A DNA stretch of 64,000 nt, from assembly GCF_019916025.1 (NCBI RefSeq), contig NZ_CP079737.1, positions 1,240,001-1,304,000 on the forward strand. Reading direction: 5' to 3'. Positions 9,871 to 20,106 of the stretch are shown in pieces. Made by a program: the position numbers and the translations under genes. Every line of letters begins with the position of its first letter. The stretch's first letter is position 1. Under the pieces are notes generated by a model. It did not search any database and was not told the DNA's origin. It was given only the letters and a program-made list of their open reading frames with translations. This DNA comes from Paraclostridium bifermentans (lineage in GTDB: Bacteria; Bacillota; Clostridia; Peptostreptococcales; Peptostreptococcaceae).

Positions 9871-10257
9871 ATGAATATTAGCCAATTATTAGAAGCTTTA
9901 AAAGATCCTTCAGCTTCAATTTCAATAGGGGAAAAACTTTTAGCAGGAGTTTGTGTAGCGATTCTTTCAATGGCAGTAGTTTTTATAGTTTTAGTTATAA
10001 TATCTCTTATAATAAAAATACTGCAAGTAGATAGAACTGAAAAACAAAAAACCGTAGTTAACGTAGAACCAATTCAAGAAGCTTCGATTGAAAATAAAAG
10101 TAGTAATGAAAATATAGAAGAGTTAGTTTCAGTTATAACTGCATCAATTGCAGCAGCTACAGGAAATAGTACAAATAATATAATAGTTAGAAAAATACAA
10201 AGAACTAATAATAATAAATCAAGTTGGGAAAGAATGCCTAAAAATATTACAAAGTAA
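9871..10257 (+). CDS. mmdD: Methylmalonyl-CoA decarboxylase delta subunit (OadG-like)
   Basis: A 128-residue protein with one clear membrane helix (about residues 24-49, LLAGVCVAILSMAVVF and onwards) and a cytoplasmic tail ending in VRKIQRTNNNKSSWERM, a pattern typical of OadG-type small subunits. In oxaloacetate and methylmalonyl-CoA decarboxylases this subunit tethers the alpha chain to the membrane beta chain and helps assembly. It starts 15 bases after mmdA. The linker between helix and tail is glutamate- and serine-rich. Confidence 0.88.
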   Translation: MNISQLLEALKDPSASISIGEKLLAGVCVAILSMAVVFIVLVIISLIIKILQVDRTEKQKTVVNVEPIQEASIENKSSNENIEELVSVITASIAAATGNSTNNIIVRKIQRTNNNKSSWERMPKNITK

Positions 10258-10274
10258 AACAGGGGGAGTTTACG

Positions 10275-10658
10275 ATGATAAAAAAATATAATATAACTGT
10301 AAATGGAAATACATACGAAGTAGAGGTGGAAGAGCTAGGCAGTCAGGCATCTGTGCAAAGACCACAAGTAGCAACTCAACAAGTGCAGCCACAAGCAGCG
10401 CCAAAAGCGCAACCTAAGCAAACTCAAAATGCACCGTCTGCTGGAGGAGGAACTATATCAGCACCTATGCCAGGAACAATAAATGATGTACGTGTAAAAG
10501 TTGGAGATAGTGTTAAAAAAGGGCAAGTATTAATAATACTAGAAGCTATGAAAATGGAAAATGAAATAATGGCAAGTTCTGATGGTACAGTTAAGTCAGT
10601 TGATGTATCAAAAGGAGCGTCTGTAAGCGCAGGGGATGCTTTAATAACTATAGGTTAA
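10275..10658 (+). CDS. mmdC: Methylmalonyl-CoA decarboxylase gamma subunit, biotin carboxyl carrier
   Basis: A 127-residue biotinyl-lipoyl domain protein. The biotinylation motif E90-A-M-K93-M places the modified lysine at K93, with the PMPGTI turn about 27 residues before it. Residues 25-58 are a Gln/Pro/Ala-rich flexible linker that would swing the biotin between the alpha and beta subunits. The N-terminal segment (about residues 1-22, KKYNITVNGNTYEVEVEE) is the usual short strand region. It lies 17 bases after mmdD with a GGGGGAG ribosome site. Confidence 0.95.
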   Translation: MIKKYNITVNGNTYEVEVEELGSQASVQRPQVATQQVQPQAAPKAQPKQTQNAPSAGGGTISAPMPGTINDVRVKVGDSVKKGQVLIILEAMKMENEIMASSDGTVKSVDVSKGASVSAGDALITIG

Positions 10659-10691
10659 ATAATTACAAATTTTTAAAAGGGGGACTTACCC

Positions 10692-11879
10692 GTGGGAGAA
10701 GTTATTAATAATTTTATTCAATCAATGGGTATTGTTAATATGGATTGGCGACAAATTGTAATGATATTAATCGCCTGTGTATTATTATATTTAGCAATAG
10801 CAAAAGGATTTGAACCGTTATTATTAGTGCCTATAGCTTTTGGTATGTTACTTACAAATCTTCCATTAGCAGGTGCTATGAACACACCAATTTCATCTAT
10901 AAATGATGTTTCACTTACACAAGAATCAATAAATGGATCAATTGCAACCAAGACTCCGGGAGGGTTACTTTACTATCTATACCAAGGATGTAAACTGGGT
11001 ATATTCCCACCGTTAATATTCTTAGGAGTTGGAGCAATGACGGACTTTGGACCAATGATATCTAATCCAAAGAGTATATTATTAGGTGCTGCAGCACAGT
11101 TTGGAATATTTTTTACATTTATAGGTGCACTAGCTTTAGGCTTTACAGGATTAGAAGCATCTTCTATAGGAATTATAGGAGGAGCAGATGGACCGACTGC
11201 AATTTATTTAACAACAAAGCTAGCACCTCACTTATTAGCACCTATAGCTGTTGCAGCGTATTCGTATATGGCTTTAGTTCCAATAATACAGCCACCTATA
11301 ATGAAAGCTTTAACAACTAAGGAAGAAAGAAATATAATAATGAAACAATCAAAGCCAGTATCTAAAAAAGTTAAAATTATATTCCCTATAGTAGTTACTA
11401 TAGTAGTATCTTTATTATTACCATCAGCAGCTACATTAATAGGACTACTAATGTTTGGTAATTTACTTAAAGAGTGTACAGTTACTGATAGACTTTCAGA
11501 TACGGCAACTAATGCTTTAATGAATATAATTACAATATTTTTAGGGTTATCTGTTGGAGCATCAGCAGAAGCTCAAGTTTTCTTAAGTGCACAAACTATA
11601 AAAATATTTGCACTTGGAATAATTGCATTTAGTATAGGAACAGGATCGGGAGTACTTTGTGCTAAGTTTATGAATAGATTTACAAAGGATAAAGTAAATC
11701 CACTTATAGGAGCAGCTGGAGTATCAGCAGTACCTATGGCAGCAAGAGTTGCGCATAAGGTAGCTCAAGAAGAAAATCCAGGAAACTTTATACTTATGTA
11801 TGCTATGGGACCTAATGTTGCAGGTGTAATAGGATCTGCTGTGGCAGCCGGAATATTACTAAGTTTATTCGGAGGATAA
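10692..11879 (+). CDS. mmdB: Methylmalonyl-CoA decarboxylase beta subunit, sodium pump
   Basis: A 395-residue polytopic membrane protein of the OadB/MmdB/GcdB family. Family segments seen are IFLGVGAMTDFGPM, GIIGGADGPTAIYL, and near the end AAGVSAVPMAARVAHK followed by GPNVAGVIGSAVAAG. It decarboxylates carboxybiotin and couples this to export of Na+, giving an electrochemical gradient from succinate fermentation. It starts with GTG after AAAGGGGGA. It closes the operon, followed directly by a strong terminator. Sister pumps for oxaloacetate or glutaconyl-CoA share this chain; the mutase and epimerase upstream decide for methylmalonyl-CoA. Confidence 0.95.
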   Translation: MGEVINNFIQSMGIVNMDWRQIVMILIACVLLYLAIAKGFEPLLLVPIAFGMLLTNLPLAGAMNTPISSINDVSLTQESINGSIATKTPGGLLYYLYQGCKLGIFPPLIFLGVGAMTDFGPMISNPKSILLGAAAQFGIFFTFIGALALGFTGLEASSIGIIGGADGPTAIYLTTKLAPHLLAPIAVAAYSYMALVPIIQPPIMKALTTKEERNIIMKQSKPVSKKVKIIFPIVVTIVVSLLLPSAATLIGLLMFGNLLKECTVTDRLSDTATNALMNIITIFLGLSVGASAEAQVFLSAQTIKIFALGIIAFSIGTGSGVLCAKFMNRFTKDKVNPLIGAAGVSAVPMAARVAHKVAQEENPGNFILMYAMGPNVAGVIGSAVAAGILLSLFGG

Positions 11880-11882
11880 AAT

Positions 11883-11920
11883 AAAAAGGATGTCTTAAAA
11901 TATTTTAAGACATCCTTTTT
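11883..11920 (+). terminator. Intrinsic terminator of the methylmalonyl-CoA operon
   Basis: Arms 11883-11900 and 11903-11920 are perfect complements of 18 bp, with GGATGTC in the stem core and a terminal T-run. It starts four bases after the mmdB stop and can work in both directions, also serving the minus-strand gene that ends at 11960. Confidence 0.9.
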
Positions 11921-11959
11921 ATAATTAAGAAAATTATGTTTACTAAAAATATGGATAAT

Positions 11960-12220
11960 CTATGAAACTAAAAAATAATATAAAACTATATTAATTATTA
12001 TACAAATAGGAACTCCTATAGTAAATTTATTATGTTTTGTTTTATGTCTAAATGTATACATTCCTAGATATGTACCTAGTGCTCCTCCAATTAAAGATAA
12101 AGTCATAAGGGTTGATTCAGGGACTCTCCATTCATGTTTAATTGCTCTTTGTTTATCTATGTACATAAGTAAAAATGATATACAGGATATAATTAAAAAA
12201 TATATGTTGAAAATTTTCAT
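11960..12220 (-). CDS. DUF1294 small membrane protein
   Basis: An 86-residue protein with about three membrane helices, matching the DUF1294 pattern: MYIDKQRAIKHEWRVPESTLM, then LIGGALGTYLGMYTFRHKTKH and a final hydrophobic helix. The function of the family is unknown. A strong ribosome site, GAGGAGGT, precedes the ATG. It is convergent with the methylmalonyl-CoA operon and is probably a single-gene unit. Confidence 0.85.
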   Translation of the reverse strand: MKIFNIYFLIISCISFLLMYIDKQRAIKHEWRVPESTLMTLSLIGGALGTYLGMYTFRHKTKHNKFTIGVPICIIINIVLYYFLVS

Positions 12221-12284
12221 TATAACCTCCTCATAAATTTATTTAAACATTTAAATCATATCATAAAAACAAAAAAATCAAAAT

Positions 12285-12317
12285 AAAAACTAGATTATAA
12301 AATATAATCTAGTTTTT
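12285..12317 (-). terminator. Intrinsic terminator of the small gene at 12329-12517
   Basis: Arms 12285-12299 and 12303-12317 are perfect 15-bp complements around a three-base loop, with an A-run on the plus strand at the left end, giving a T-run on the minus strand. It lies 12 bases past the stop of the minus-strand gene. Confidence 0.85.
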
Positions 12318-12328
12318 GTTTTTGTGAA

Positions 12329-12517
12329 TTAAACAATAGGTTCTTTAACTTTGTTATTATAATTTTCATTTTCTATATCTGAATCTAAAAAAATTGAATT
12401 TAAAATCTCTGGGTTTTGACAATCTAAAATTAAATCAACTTTTTTTATCAATTCACATCCAACTGTATAAATATCATTGTTTCTTTCCGCTTTGTTTGAA
12501 GTTAATAAATAAAACAT
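12329..12517 (-). CDS. Hypothetical 62-residue protein with ribosome site in a hairpin
   Basis: I start it at the ATG at 12517 rather than the upstream in-frame ATG, because AGGAGGATAATT stands just before this ATG. The 62-residue product begins MFYLLTSNKAERNNDIYTVG, has two cysteines and an acidic C-terminal half, and no membrane helix. I do not recognise the family. It has its own terminator, and its ribosome site pairs with an upstream copy of the complement (see 12522-12550), pointing to control of translation. Confidence 0.65.
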   Translation of the reverse strand: MFYLLTSNKAERNNDIYTVGCELIKKVDLILDCQNPEILNSIFLDSDIENENYNNKVKEPIV

Positions 12518-12521
12518 AATT

Positions 12522-12550
12522 ATCCTCCTAATCACTTGTAATAGGAGGAT
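12522..12550 (-). promoter_or_regulatory. Hairpin that would hide the ribosome site of the 62-residue gene
   Basis: On the minus strand, ATCCTCCTA (12550-12542) is followed after 11 bases by TAGGAGGAT (12530-12522), a perfect 9-bp stem. The second arm contains the whole AGGAGG ribosome site of the gene starting at 12517. A second inverted repeat, ATTGAAT/ATTCAAT (12556-12577), lies just upstream and may be an operator or part of the leader. Confidence 0.6.
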
Positions 12551-12694
12551 TGACAATTGAATTAATAATTATTCAATAAATATAAAAATTGATAAAAACG
12601 TATAAAAGTACAAAACGTAAGTACGAAATTGCAAATACTTATTAAACTTAAATCAATACAATATTAATATAAAGAATAATAAGGAGGAGTACAA

Positions 12695-13888
12695 TTGGAA
12701 GCTATATCTAAAAAAATATTGGGGATAGACATAGAAACATTAGAATCTTGTAAGGGATTAAACACTGCAAAAGAAATATCACAGCAAGCTAGAGTATGGA
12801 GAGAGGCTGCAAGTAATTTATATGATAATAAGGATGATATAAAAGAGTTTATTGAAGATGTTACTAGTAAAAAAAATTGCAGAATTATATTAACAGGTGC
12901 TGGAACATCTGCATTTGCAGGAGAAACTTGCGAACCTTATTTAACAAAATTATTAAACAAAAAAGTGGAAGCAATAGCTACAACAGACTTAGTTTCAAGT
13001 CCTAGTAATTACCTTATAAAAGATATACCAACTATTTTAGTTTCATTTGCAAGATCAGGTAATTCACCAGAGAGTGTACACGCAGTAAAATTAGCAAATG
13101 AAATTATAGATGATTTATACCAAATCATAATAACTTGTAATGAAAATGGTAAATTGGCATTAAATACGAAAGATGATGAAAAAAGTTTATTACTTCTTAT
13201 GCCATCAGAGACAAATGATTTAGGCTTTGCAATGACAAGTAGTTTTACAACTATGGTTTTAAGTTGTTTAGGAGTATTTAATATTGAAGAAATTGAAATG
13301 TTTATAGAAGATACACAAAATCTTTCAAAATCTGTAGAAAAATTTATAGAAACAAATTTAGAATCAATAGATAAACTAGCAAAAGAAAAATTCGAAAGAA
13401 TAATATATTTAGGTTCTGGAACAAGTAAAGGCATAGCTAGGGAGAGTGCACTGAAAGTTTTAGAGCTAACAGCTGGTAAAGTAAATGCAAGTTATGATAC
13501 GCCTTTAGGTTTTAGACATGGGCCTAAATCCGTTATAAACGATGAAAGTATAACTGTAATTTATATATCAAATGAAAATTACACTAGGCTTTATGATTTA
13601 GATTTGGCTAAAGAAATGTTAGCGCATAGAAAAAAAGATAAAGTTGTATTAATAGGTTCAAACATAAATCAAAATTTAAAAGATAAAGCTGACTATGTAT
13701 TTAATATAGAAAATATTGATTACAACATAGAAAATGAAGCCTTACTTCCATTACAACAAATAATATTTGGGCAGATATTATCATTTTTAAAATCTAAAGA
13801 GTTAGGGATTACACCAGATAATCCATGTCCAACAGGAGAGGTAAACAGAGTAGTACAAGGGGTTATACTACATGATTTAAATAAATAA
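12695..13888 (+). CDS. agaS: AgaS-type SIS-domain sugar-phosphate isomerase/deaminase
   Basis: A 397-residue protein with two SIS domains. The first holds ILTGAGTSAFAGETCEPYL and SFARSGNSPESVHAV (about residues 65-125); the second holds YLGSGTSKGIARESALKVLELTAGK, then FRHGPKSVI. This matches AgaS, the galactosamine-6-phosphate deaminase/isomerase giving tagatose 6-phosphate. It starts with TTG: AAGGAGG (12681-12687) is seven bases before it. It is the first gene of a four-gene operon with a tagatose-type aldolase and two kinases. A glucosamine-type substrate cannot be fully excluded. Confidence 0.85.
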   Translation: MEAISKKILGIDIETLESCKGLNTAKEISQQARVWREAASNLYDNKDDIKEFIEDVTSKKNCRIILTGAGTSAFAGETCEPYLTKLLNKKVEAIATTDLVSSPSNYLIKDIPTILVSFARSGNSPESVHAVKLANEIIDDLYQIIITCNENGKLALNTKDDEKSLLLLMPSETNDLGFAMTSSFTTMVLSCLGVFNIEEIEMFIEDTQNLSKSVEKFIETNLESIDKLAKEKFERIIYLGSGTSKGIARESALKVLELTAGKVNASYDTPLGFRHGPKSVINDESITVIYISNENYTRLYDLDLAKEMLAHRKKDKVVLIGSNINQNLKDKADYVFNIENIDYNIENEALLPLQQIIFGQILSFLKSKELGITPDNPCPTGEVNRVVQGVILHDLNK

Positions 13889-13894
13889 AAATAG

Positions 13895-15698
<1,804 letters not shown>

Positions 15699-15721
15699 TC
15701 TACCAATATAGGAGGGCGTAT

Positions 15722-16696
15722 ATGTATTATATAGGGGTAGACGGTGGAGGTACAAAAACTACATTTACCATGATAAATAATATGGGGGAAAAAATTACAC
15801 AATATACAACGAAAACGACTCATTATGAGCAAGTAGGATTTGATGGATTAGAAGATGTATTGAACGAAGGATTAAGTAAAGTTATAGAAAAATCAAACGT
15901 AGATATTGAAAAAATAGATAGTGTTTTTCTTGGTATTCCTGGATATGGAGAAGTTAAAAGTGTTGTAAAAAAAATAAATTGTATATGTGAACGAGTATTT
16001 AATAAAATTGACTTTAGAATTGGAAATGATGTAGAAGCTGGGTTTGAAGGTTCTCTAGCAGGTAAACCTGGAATAAATATAGTTAGTGGAACGGGCTCGA
16101 TTGCACTTGGAAAAGATTTATATGGAAATACAATAAGATGTGGTGGATGGGGAGATTATGTAGGCGATGAAGGATCTGCACATTGGATAGGAAAAAAAAC
16201 TATCGAAGTATTTTCAAAAGAAGCTGATAAAAGACTAAATAGAGGTTTGATTTATGAAAAAGTTAGGGAATATTTAGAGATAGATGATGATTTTGAAATA
16301 ATTGACTATGTTTTAAATAAAATAAATAAAGATAGAACTCAAATTGCACAGTTTTCTAAAATATGCTTTGAAAGTGCTAAATTAAATGATGAAAATGCAT
16401 TAGAGATATTTAATTTAGCTGGATATGAGCTTAGTTTATTAGTAAAGATGATAATAAATGAATTGGAATTTGAAGACGAAATAACTATATCTTATTCAGG
16501 GGGAGTATTTAAAAGTGGAAACTTAATTATTAACCCTATAAAAAATAATTTAAGCGGATATAATGTAAAGCTTATAAAACCTATATTAGAACCAGATATG
16601 GGAGCGTGTTTACTAGCTTATAAAATAAAAAATAATCATGTAAGTAATGAAGTTTTAAATAATATGATTAATAAAACTGAATATAGTTTTTCATAA
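15722..16696 (+). CDS. BadF/BadG-family sugar kinase (N-acetylhexosamine kinase-like)
   Basis: A 324-residue ASKHA-fold kinase. The first phosphate loop is GVDGGGTKTTF (residues 5-15), followed by GNDVEAGFEGSLAGKPGINIVSGTGSIALG and GGWGDYVGDEGSAHWIG, as in N-acetylglucosamine kinases of the BadF group. It ends the amino-sugar operon, 24 bases after the PfkB gene with an AGGAGG ribosome site. In this setting it may phosphorylate free galactosamine or N-acetylgalactosamine entering without a phosphotransferase system; no PTS or deacetylase gene is present here. The substrate is inferred. Confidence 0.82.
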   Translation: MYYIGVDGGGTKTTFTMINNMGEKITQYTTKTTHYEQVGFDGLEDVLNEGLSKVIEKSNVDIEKIDSVFLGIPGYGEVKSVVKKINCICERVFNKIDFRIGNDVEAGFEGSLAGKPGINIVSGTGSIALGKDLYGNTIRCGGWGDYVGDEGSAHWIGKKTIEVFSKEADKRLNRGLIYEKVREYLEIDDDFEIIDYVLNKINKDRTQIAQFSKICFESAKLNDENALEIFNLAGYELSLLVKMIINELEFEDEITISYSGGVFKSGNLIINPIKNNLSGYNVKLIKPILEPDMGACLLAYKIKNNHVSNEVLNNMINKTEYSFS

Positions 16697-16728
16697 AATA
16701 AGGAAGGTAATTTTACCTTCCTTTATTT
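16696..16728. terminator. Bidirectional terminator between amino-sugar operon and AraC gene
   Basis: AAGGAAGGTAA (16700-16710) pairs with TTACCTTCCTT (16713-16723), flanked by A-rich and T-rich tails. It separates convergent genes, and the stop codon of the AraC gene overlaps the right arm. Confidence 0.88.
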
Positions 16729-17871
16729 ATATATAGATTTGGAATATTCAGTGGGGGAGATTCCAAAATGAGATTTAAATTTACGGGAAAAATAATGAAT
16801 GGAAGAAAAACCTAATAACTCAGAAATTTGACTAAATGTATAACTAGAACTTTTTATAAGTTCTTTACTTTTCTTTAGTTTTATATCGTTTATATAATTG
16901 TTAACTGTTTTATTTGTATTTTTTTTAAATAGAGAATGTAAGGTTGTACTACTTATACAAAATTCATTACATAATGTACTTATGTTTATTTTTTTATTAA
17001 TATTTTTATCAATATATTTTAAAATATTATTTAACTGATCGTCTTCATAAGATTGTTGCATATGTGTAGTTGGCTTGTGCTGGCCTTGTAAGTTTTTAAA
17101 TCTTAAAGTATTTATAATAAGTTGCTTTAAGTAACAAAGTGATAGGTCATCAGAATATATATCTTGATTTGATAACTCATTAATAAGGTTTTGAATAATG
17201 TGATGTGAATCGCGGTTTAATGTAAATACTTTATTGCATAGAAACTCATAATCATTAAAATCCATATTAAAATTTATGGTTAGATATGAACACGTATTTT
17301 CTTCTATTGTATACTGGTTATGAAATTGAAGTGGTGCATAAAATATCAAATCACCTTGATTTAGAGTATAAGAGTTTTTATTTATATCTGTATTTAATAC
17401 TCCCTTATCCACATAAGTAAGTTCCCAATAAGGATGTGATTCTCCATGGAAAATATAACTACAACCTTTTTCTTGATAAAATTTGGTATAAATTTCTTTT
17501 ATATGTAATGAAGGCGATATAGAAGAGTATACGTAATCGTGTGTTAAAGGTATTGAATTAAATTTATATGAAGGTTTTGATATATGTATTAAAGATTCAT
17601 CTGATATCGATATAAAGTTGAAATAAAGGCCTTTTTTTAACCTTATAGGTCTATTTACTATAAATGAGTTTAAGCTAGAAGAATCAAATGACACTAAAAT
17701 CATAACAACGCCAGATAAAACTTTTATAAAAACCTCATCATTTGTTAAAACTTTTAAATCACTAATACTCTTATTTGTAAAATTATGAAGATAAGAGTTA
17801 TCAATTTCATCAAAAGTATCTATTACTTCTCCAAAAAATTTAAACTTAGGAGATGTGATTTTATCAAACAT
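16723..17871 (-). CDS. AraC-family transcriptional regulator
   Basis: About 382 residues. The C-terminal 100 residues carry two helix-turn-helix units: NISTLCNEFCISSTTLHSLFKKN and the conserved end FSQISELLGFSSIHYFSRKF, then KSHFGISPTEYSKS. The central part resembles a cupin sensor (YWELTYVDKGVLNTDI, LNQGDLIFYAP). I start it at the ATG at 17871, not the TTG four codons earlier, because GGAGG (plus 17877-17881) lies five bases before this ATG and would overlap the longer start. It is convergent with the agaS operon and is the natural candidate to control it. Confidence 0.9.
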   Translation of the reverse strand: MFDKITSPKFKFFGEVIDTFDEIDNSYLHNFTNKSISDLKVLTNDEVFIKVLSGVVMILVSFDSSSLNSFIVNRPIRLKKGLYFNFISISDESLIHISKPSYKFNSIPLTHDYVYSSISPSLHIKEIYTKFYQEKGCSYIFHGESHPYWELTYVDKGVLNTDINKNSYTLNQGDLIFYAPLQFHNQYTIEENTCSYLTINFNMDFNDYEFLCNKVFTLNRDSHHIIQNLINELSNQDIYSDDLSLCYLKQLIINTLRFKNLQGQHKPTTHMQQSYEDDQLNNILKYIDKNINKKINISTLCNEFCISSTTLHSLFKKNTNKTVNNYINDIKLKKSKELIKSSSYTFSQISELLGFSSIHYFSRKFKSHFGISPTEYSKSIYK

Positions 17872-18062
17872 AACAACCTCCAATTATAGGATATAATATA
17901 TATTATATGAATGTTAAATACTAAATACTATAAATATAGGATTAAAATATTTTGTATATCTAAATTAGATATGAATGTAAATGAGTTAAAAAAGTAGAAA
18001 GCAATACTAATTTAAATATGGTAATATTAGGGTATAAATATATTAAGGAAAAAGGTGATAAA

Positions 18063-19295
18063 ATGAGAGCTGAAATTATAACTGTAGGAACAGAAATTTT
18101 ACTAGGTGATATTGTAAATACAAATTCTCAGTTTTTAGCAAAGGAATTGGCAAATATTGGGATAGATGTATATCATCAAGGTACAGTTGGAGATAATGAA
18201 ACAAGACTTATGGAATCTTTAAATGAAGGTTTAAAAAGAAGTGACATAATAATTACCACTGGAGGTCTGGGGCCAACGAAAGATGATATGACTAAAGAAG
18301 TAGCTGCTAAGTGTTTTGGTCAAGAACTGGTTTTATATACGGATATTTGGAAAGATATTAAATCTTATTTTAACAAGTTAGGGTTAGAGTTAACTGAGAA
18401 TAATAAAAAGCAAGCATATTTTCCAAAAGACTGCATTATATTAAATAATCCTAATGGAACGGCTCCAGGAGCAATATTAAAAAAAGATAATAAAATGATA
18501 ATACTATTACCAGGACCGCCAAAAGAAATGATACCTATGTTTAATAATGAGTTAAAGAAGCACTTATTATGTTTAACTGATTATAAACTTGTATCAAAAA
18601 CATTAAGATTCTTTGGAATAGGTGAATCTTCATTAGAAGACAAGTTAATAGATATGATAAATAATCAAAAAAATCCTACTATTGCACCTTATGCTAAAGA
18701 GGGTGAAGTAACTATTAGAATAACTGCAAAAGCTGAAAATACTGAAAAAGCAAATGAACTAATAAAAAATGTAGAAGATGAAATCAATAATAGGGTAGGA
18801 AATTACATATATGGTTATGATGATACTACTTTAGAGGAAGAAGTAGCAAAATTATTGGTTGAGAAGAATATGACTATAGCTGTAAGTGAATCATGTACAG
18901 GAGGAATGGTTTCATCAAAACTAATAAACTATCCTGGAATTTCTCAAAGTTTCTTAGAAGGATGTGTTACTTATTCCAATGAAGCTAAAATGAAAAGGCT
19001 AGGGGTTAAAAAAGATACTTTAGATAAATTTGGAGCAGTAAGTGAAGAAACAGCTATTGAGATGGCTATGGGAGTTGCTAAGTCTTTAGGTGCTAATATT
19101 GGGGTATCTACAACTGGAATAGCAGGTCCAGGAGGCGGAACTGATGAAAAACCGGTTGGGTTAGTTTATATAGGACTTTATATAAATGGAGAAATTAAAG
19201 TTAAAAAATGTAATCTAGCTGGAAGTAGAGAAAAAATAAGATCTAGAGCGACAAGCGAAGCACTAAACTTAGTTAGAACAGAACTTATAAAGTAA
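18063..19295 (+). CDS. cinA: CinA-family protein, nicotinamide-nucleotide amidase
   Basis: 410 residues from the ATG at 18063, which follows AAAGGTGAT; an upstream in-frame ATG at 18018 has no ribosome site. The N-terminal molybdopterin-binding-like domain begins AEIITVGTEILLGDIVNTN and contains TTGGLGPTKDDMTKE; the C-terminal amidase domain (from about residue 255) has VSESCTGGMVSSKL, SYSNEAK and TGIAGPGGGTDEKPVG. The family deamidates nicotinamide mononucleotide in NAD recycling, and some members are linked to competence. It is first in a three-gene run with close spacing. Confidence 0.94.
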   Translation: MRAEIITVGTEILLGDIVNTNSQFLAKELANIGIDVYHQGTVGDNETRLMESLNEGLKRSDIIITTGGLGPTKDDMTKEVAAKCFGQELVLYTDIWKDIKSYFNKLGLELTENNKKQAYFPKDCIILNNPNGTAPGAILKKDNKMIILLPGPPKEMIPMFNNELKKHLLCLTDYKLVSKTLRFFGIGESSLEDKLIDMINNQKNPTIAPYAKEGEVTIRITAKAENTEKANELIKNVEDEINNRVGNYIYGYDDTTLEEEVAKLLVEKNMTIAVSESCTGGMVSSKLINYPGISQSFLEGCVTYSNEAKMKRLGVKKDTLDKFGAVSEETAIEMAMGVAKSLGANIGVSTTGIAGPGGGTDEKPVGLVYIGLYINGEIKVKKCNLAGSREKIRSRATSEALNLVRTELIK

Positions 19296-19308
19296 AAGGA
19301 GTAAGCTA

Positions 19309-20097
19309 ATGATAAAATATATATTTTGTGATTTAGATGGAACATTATATCACAATGGAATATCTAAAGAAGATGCAAATGCTATAAATAATATAGAAAA
19401 ACAAGGAGTTACATTTAATATAGCTACTGGAAGAATTTTTTCTCAAGCTGTAAAGATGACTCAAGATGATATTGATATGAATGGATATTATATATGTGAA
19501 AATGGATCATATATATATGATTGCAATAAAAATTTAGTTTTTAAAGGAACAATAGATGATAATATAGTAAAAAAAGTGATTGCTTTATATGAATCAGATA
19601 ACGCAACATTATACTTTAAGTATAATGGAAAGGTAGTATTACTAGAAGAAAATGACTGCTTTAAGATTTACTCAGATGAATATTTAGTAGATAAAGAATT
19701 TGCAAATAAAAATACATACAATGACCTTGTAGGTAATATAGGTATAGTATCTAAAGATGTAGATGAACTATATAGATTAGAATCTTTTTTAATTGAAGAA
19801 TTCAATGATGTTTTAGACATATATTTTTCATCAGAATATACTTTAAACTTAGTTCCTAAAGGTGTTTCAAAGCATGTAGCTATAAAAAATGTATGCAAAG
19901 TTTTAGGAGTTAGTTTAGATGAAATAGCAACAATAGGAGATTCTCCAAATGATATAAGTATGCTTAAAACTGCTAAATATAGTTTTGCAATGAAAAATTC
20001 AAGAAAAGAAGTTAAAGAAAGTGCAAATTATACAGCTAATTCTGTAGAAGATGCAATTAGAAAAATAAAAGAAATTAATGAAGATTTAAATTCATAG
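19309..20097 (+). CDS. Cof-type HAD-superfamily phosphatase
   Basis: A 262-residue HAD hydrolase of subclass IIB. Motif I is FCDLDGTLYH (nucleophile D8, acid D10) and motif IV is IGDSPNDISML near residue 212, with a cap domain between. Such enzymes act on small sugar phosphates or phosphorylated cofactors; the substrate cannot be told from sequence. It lies 13 bases after cinA and 9 before the DJ-1 gene, so it is probably cotranscribed. Confidence 0.9.
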   Translation: MIKYIFCDLDGTLYHNGISKEDANAINNIEKQGVTFNIATGRIFSQAVKMTQDDIDMNGYYICENGSYIYDCNKNLVFKGTIDDNIVKKVIALYESDNATLYFKYNGKVVLLEENDCFKIYSDEYLVDKEFANKNTYNDLVGNIGIVSKDVDELYRLESFLIEEFNDVLDIYFSSEYTLNLVPKGVSKHVAIKNVCKVLGVSLDEIATIGDSPNDISMLKTAKYSFAMKNSRKEVKESANYTANSVEDAIRKIKEINEDLNS

Positions 20098-20106
20098 GAG
20101 GAAGTT

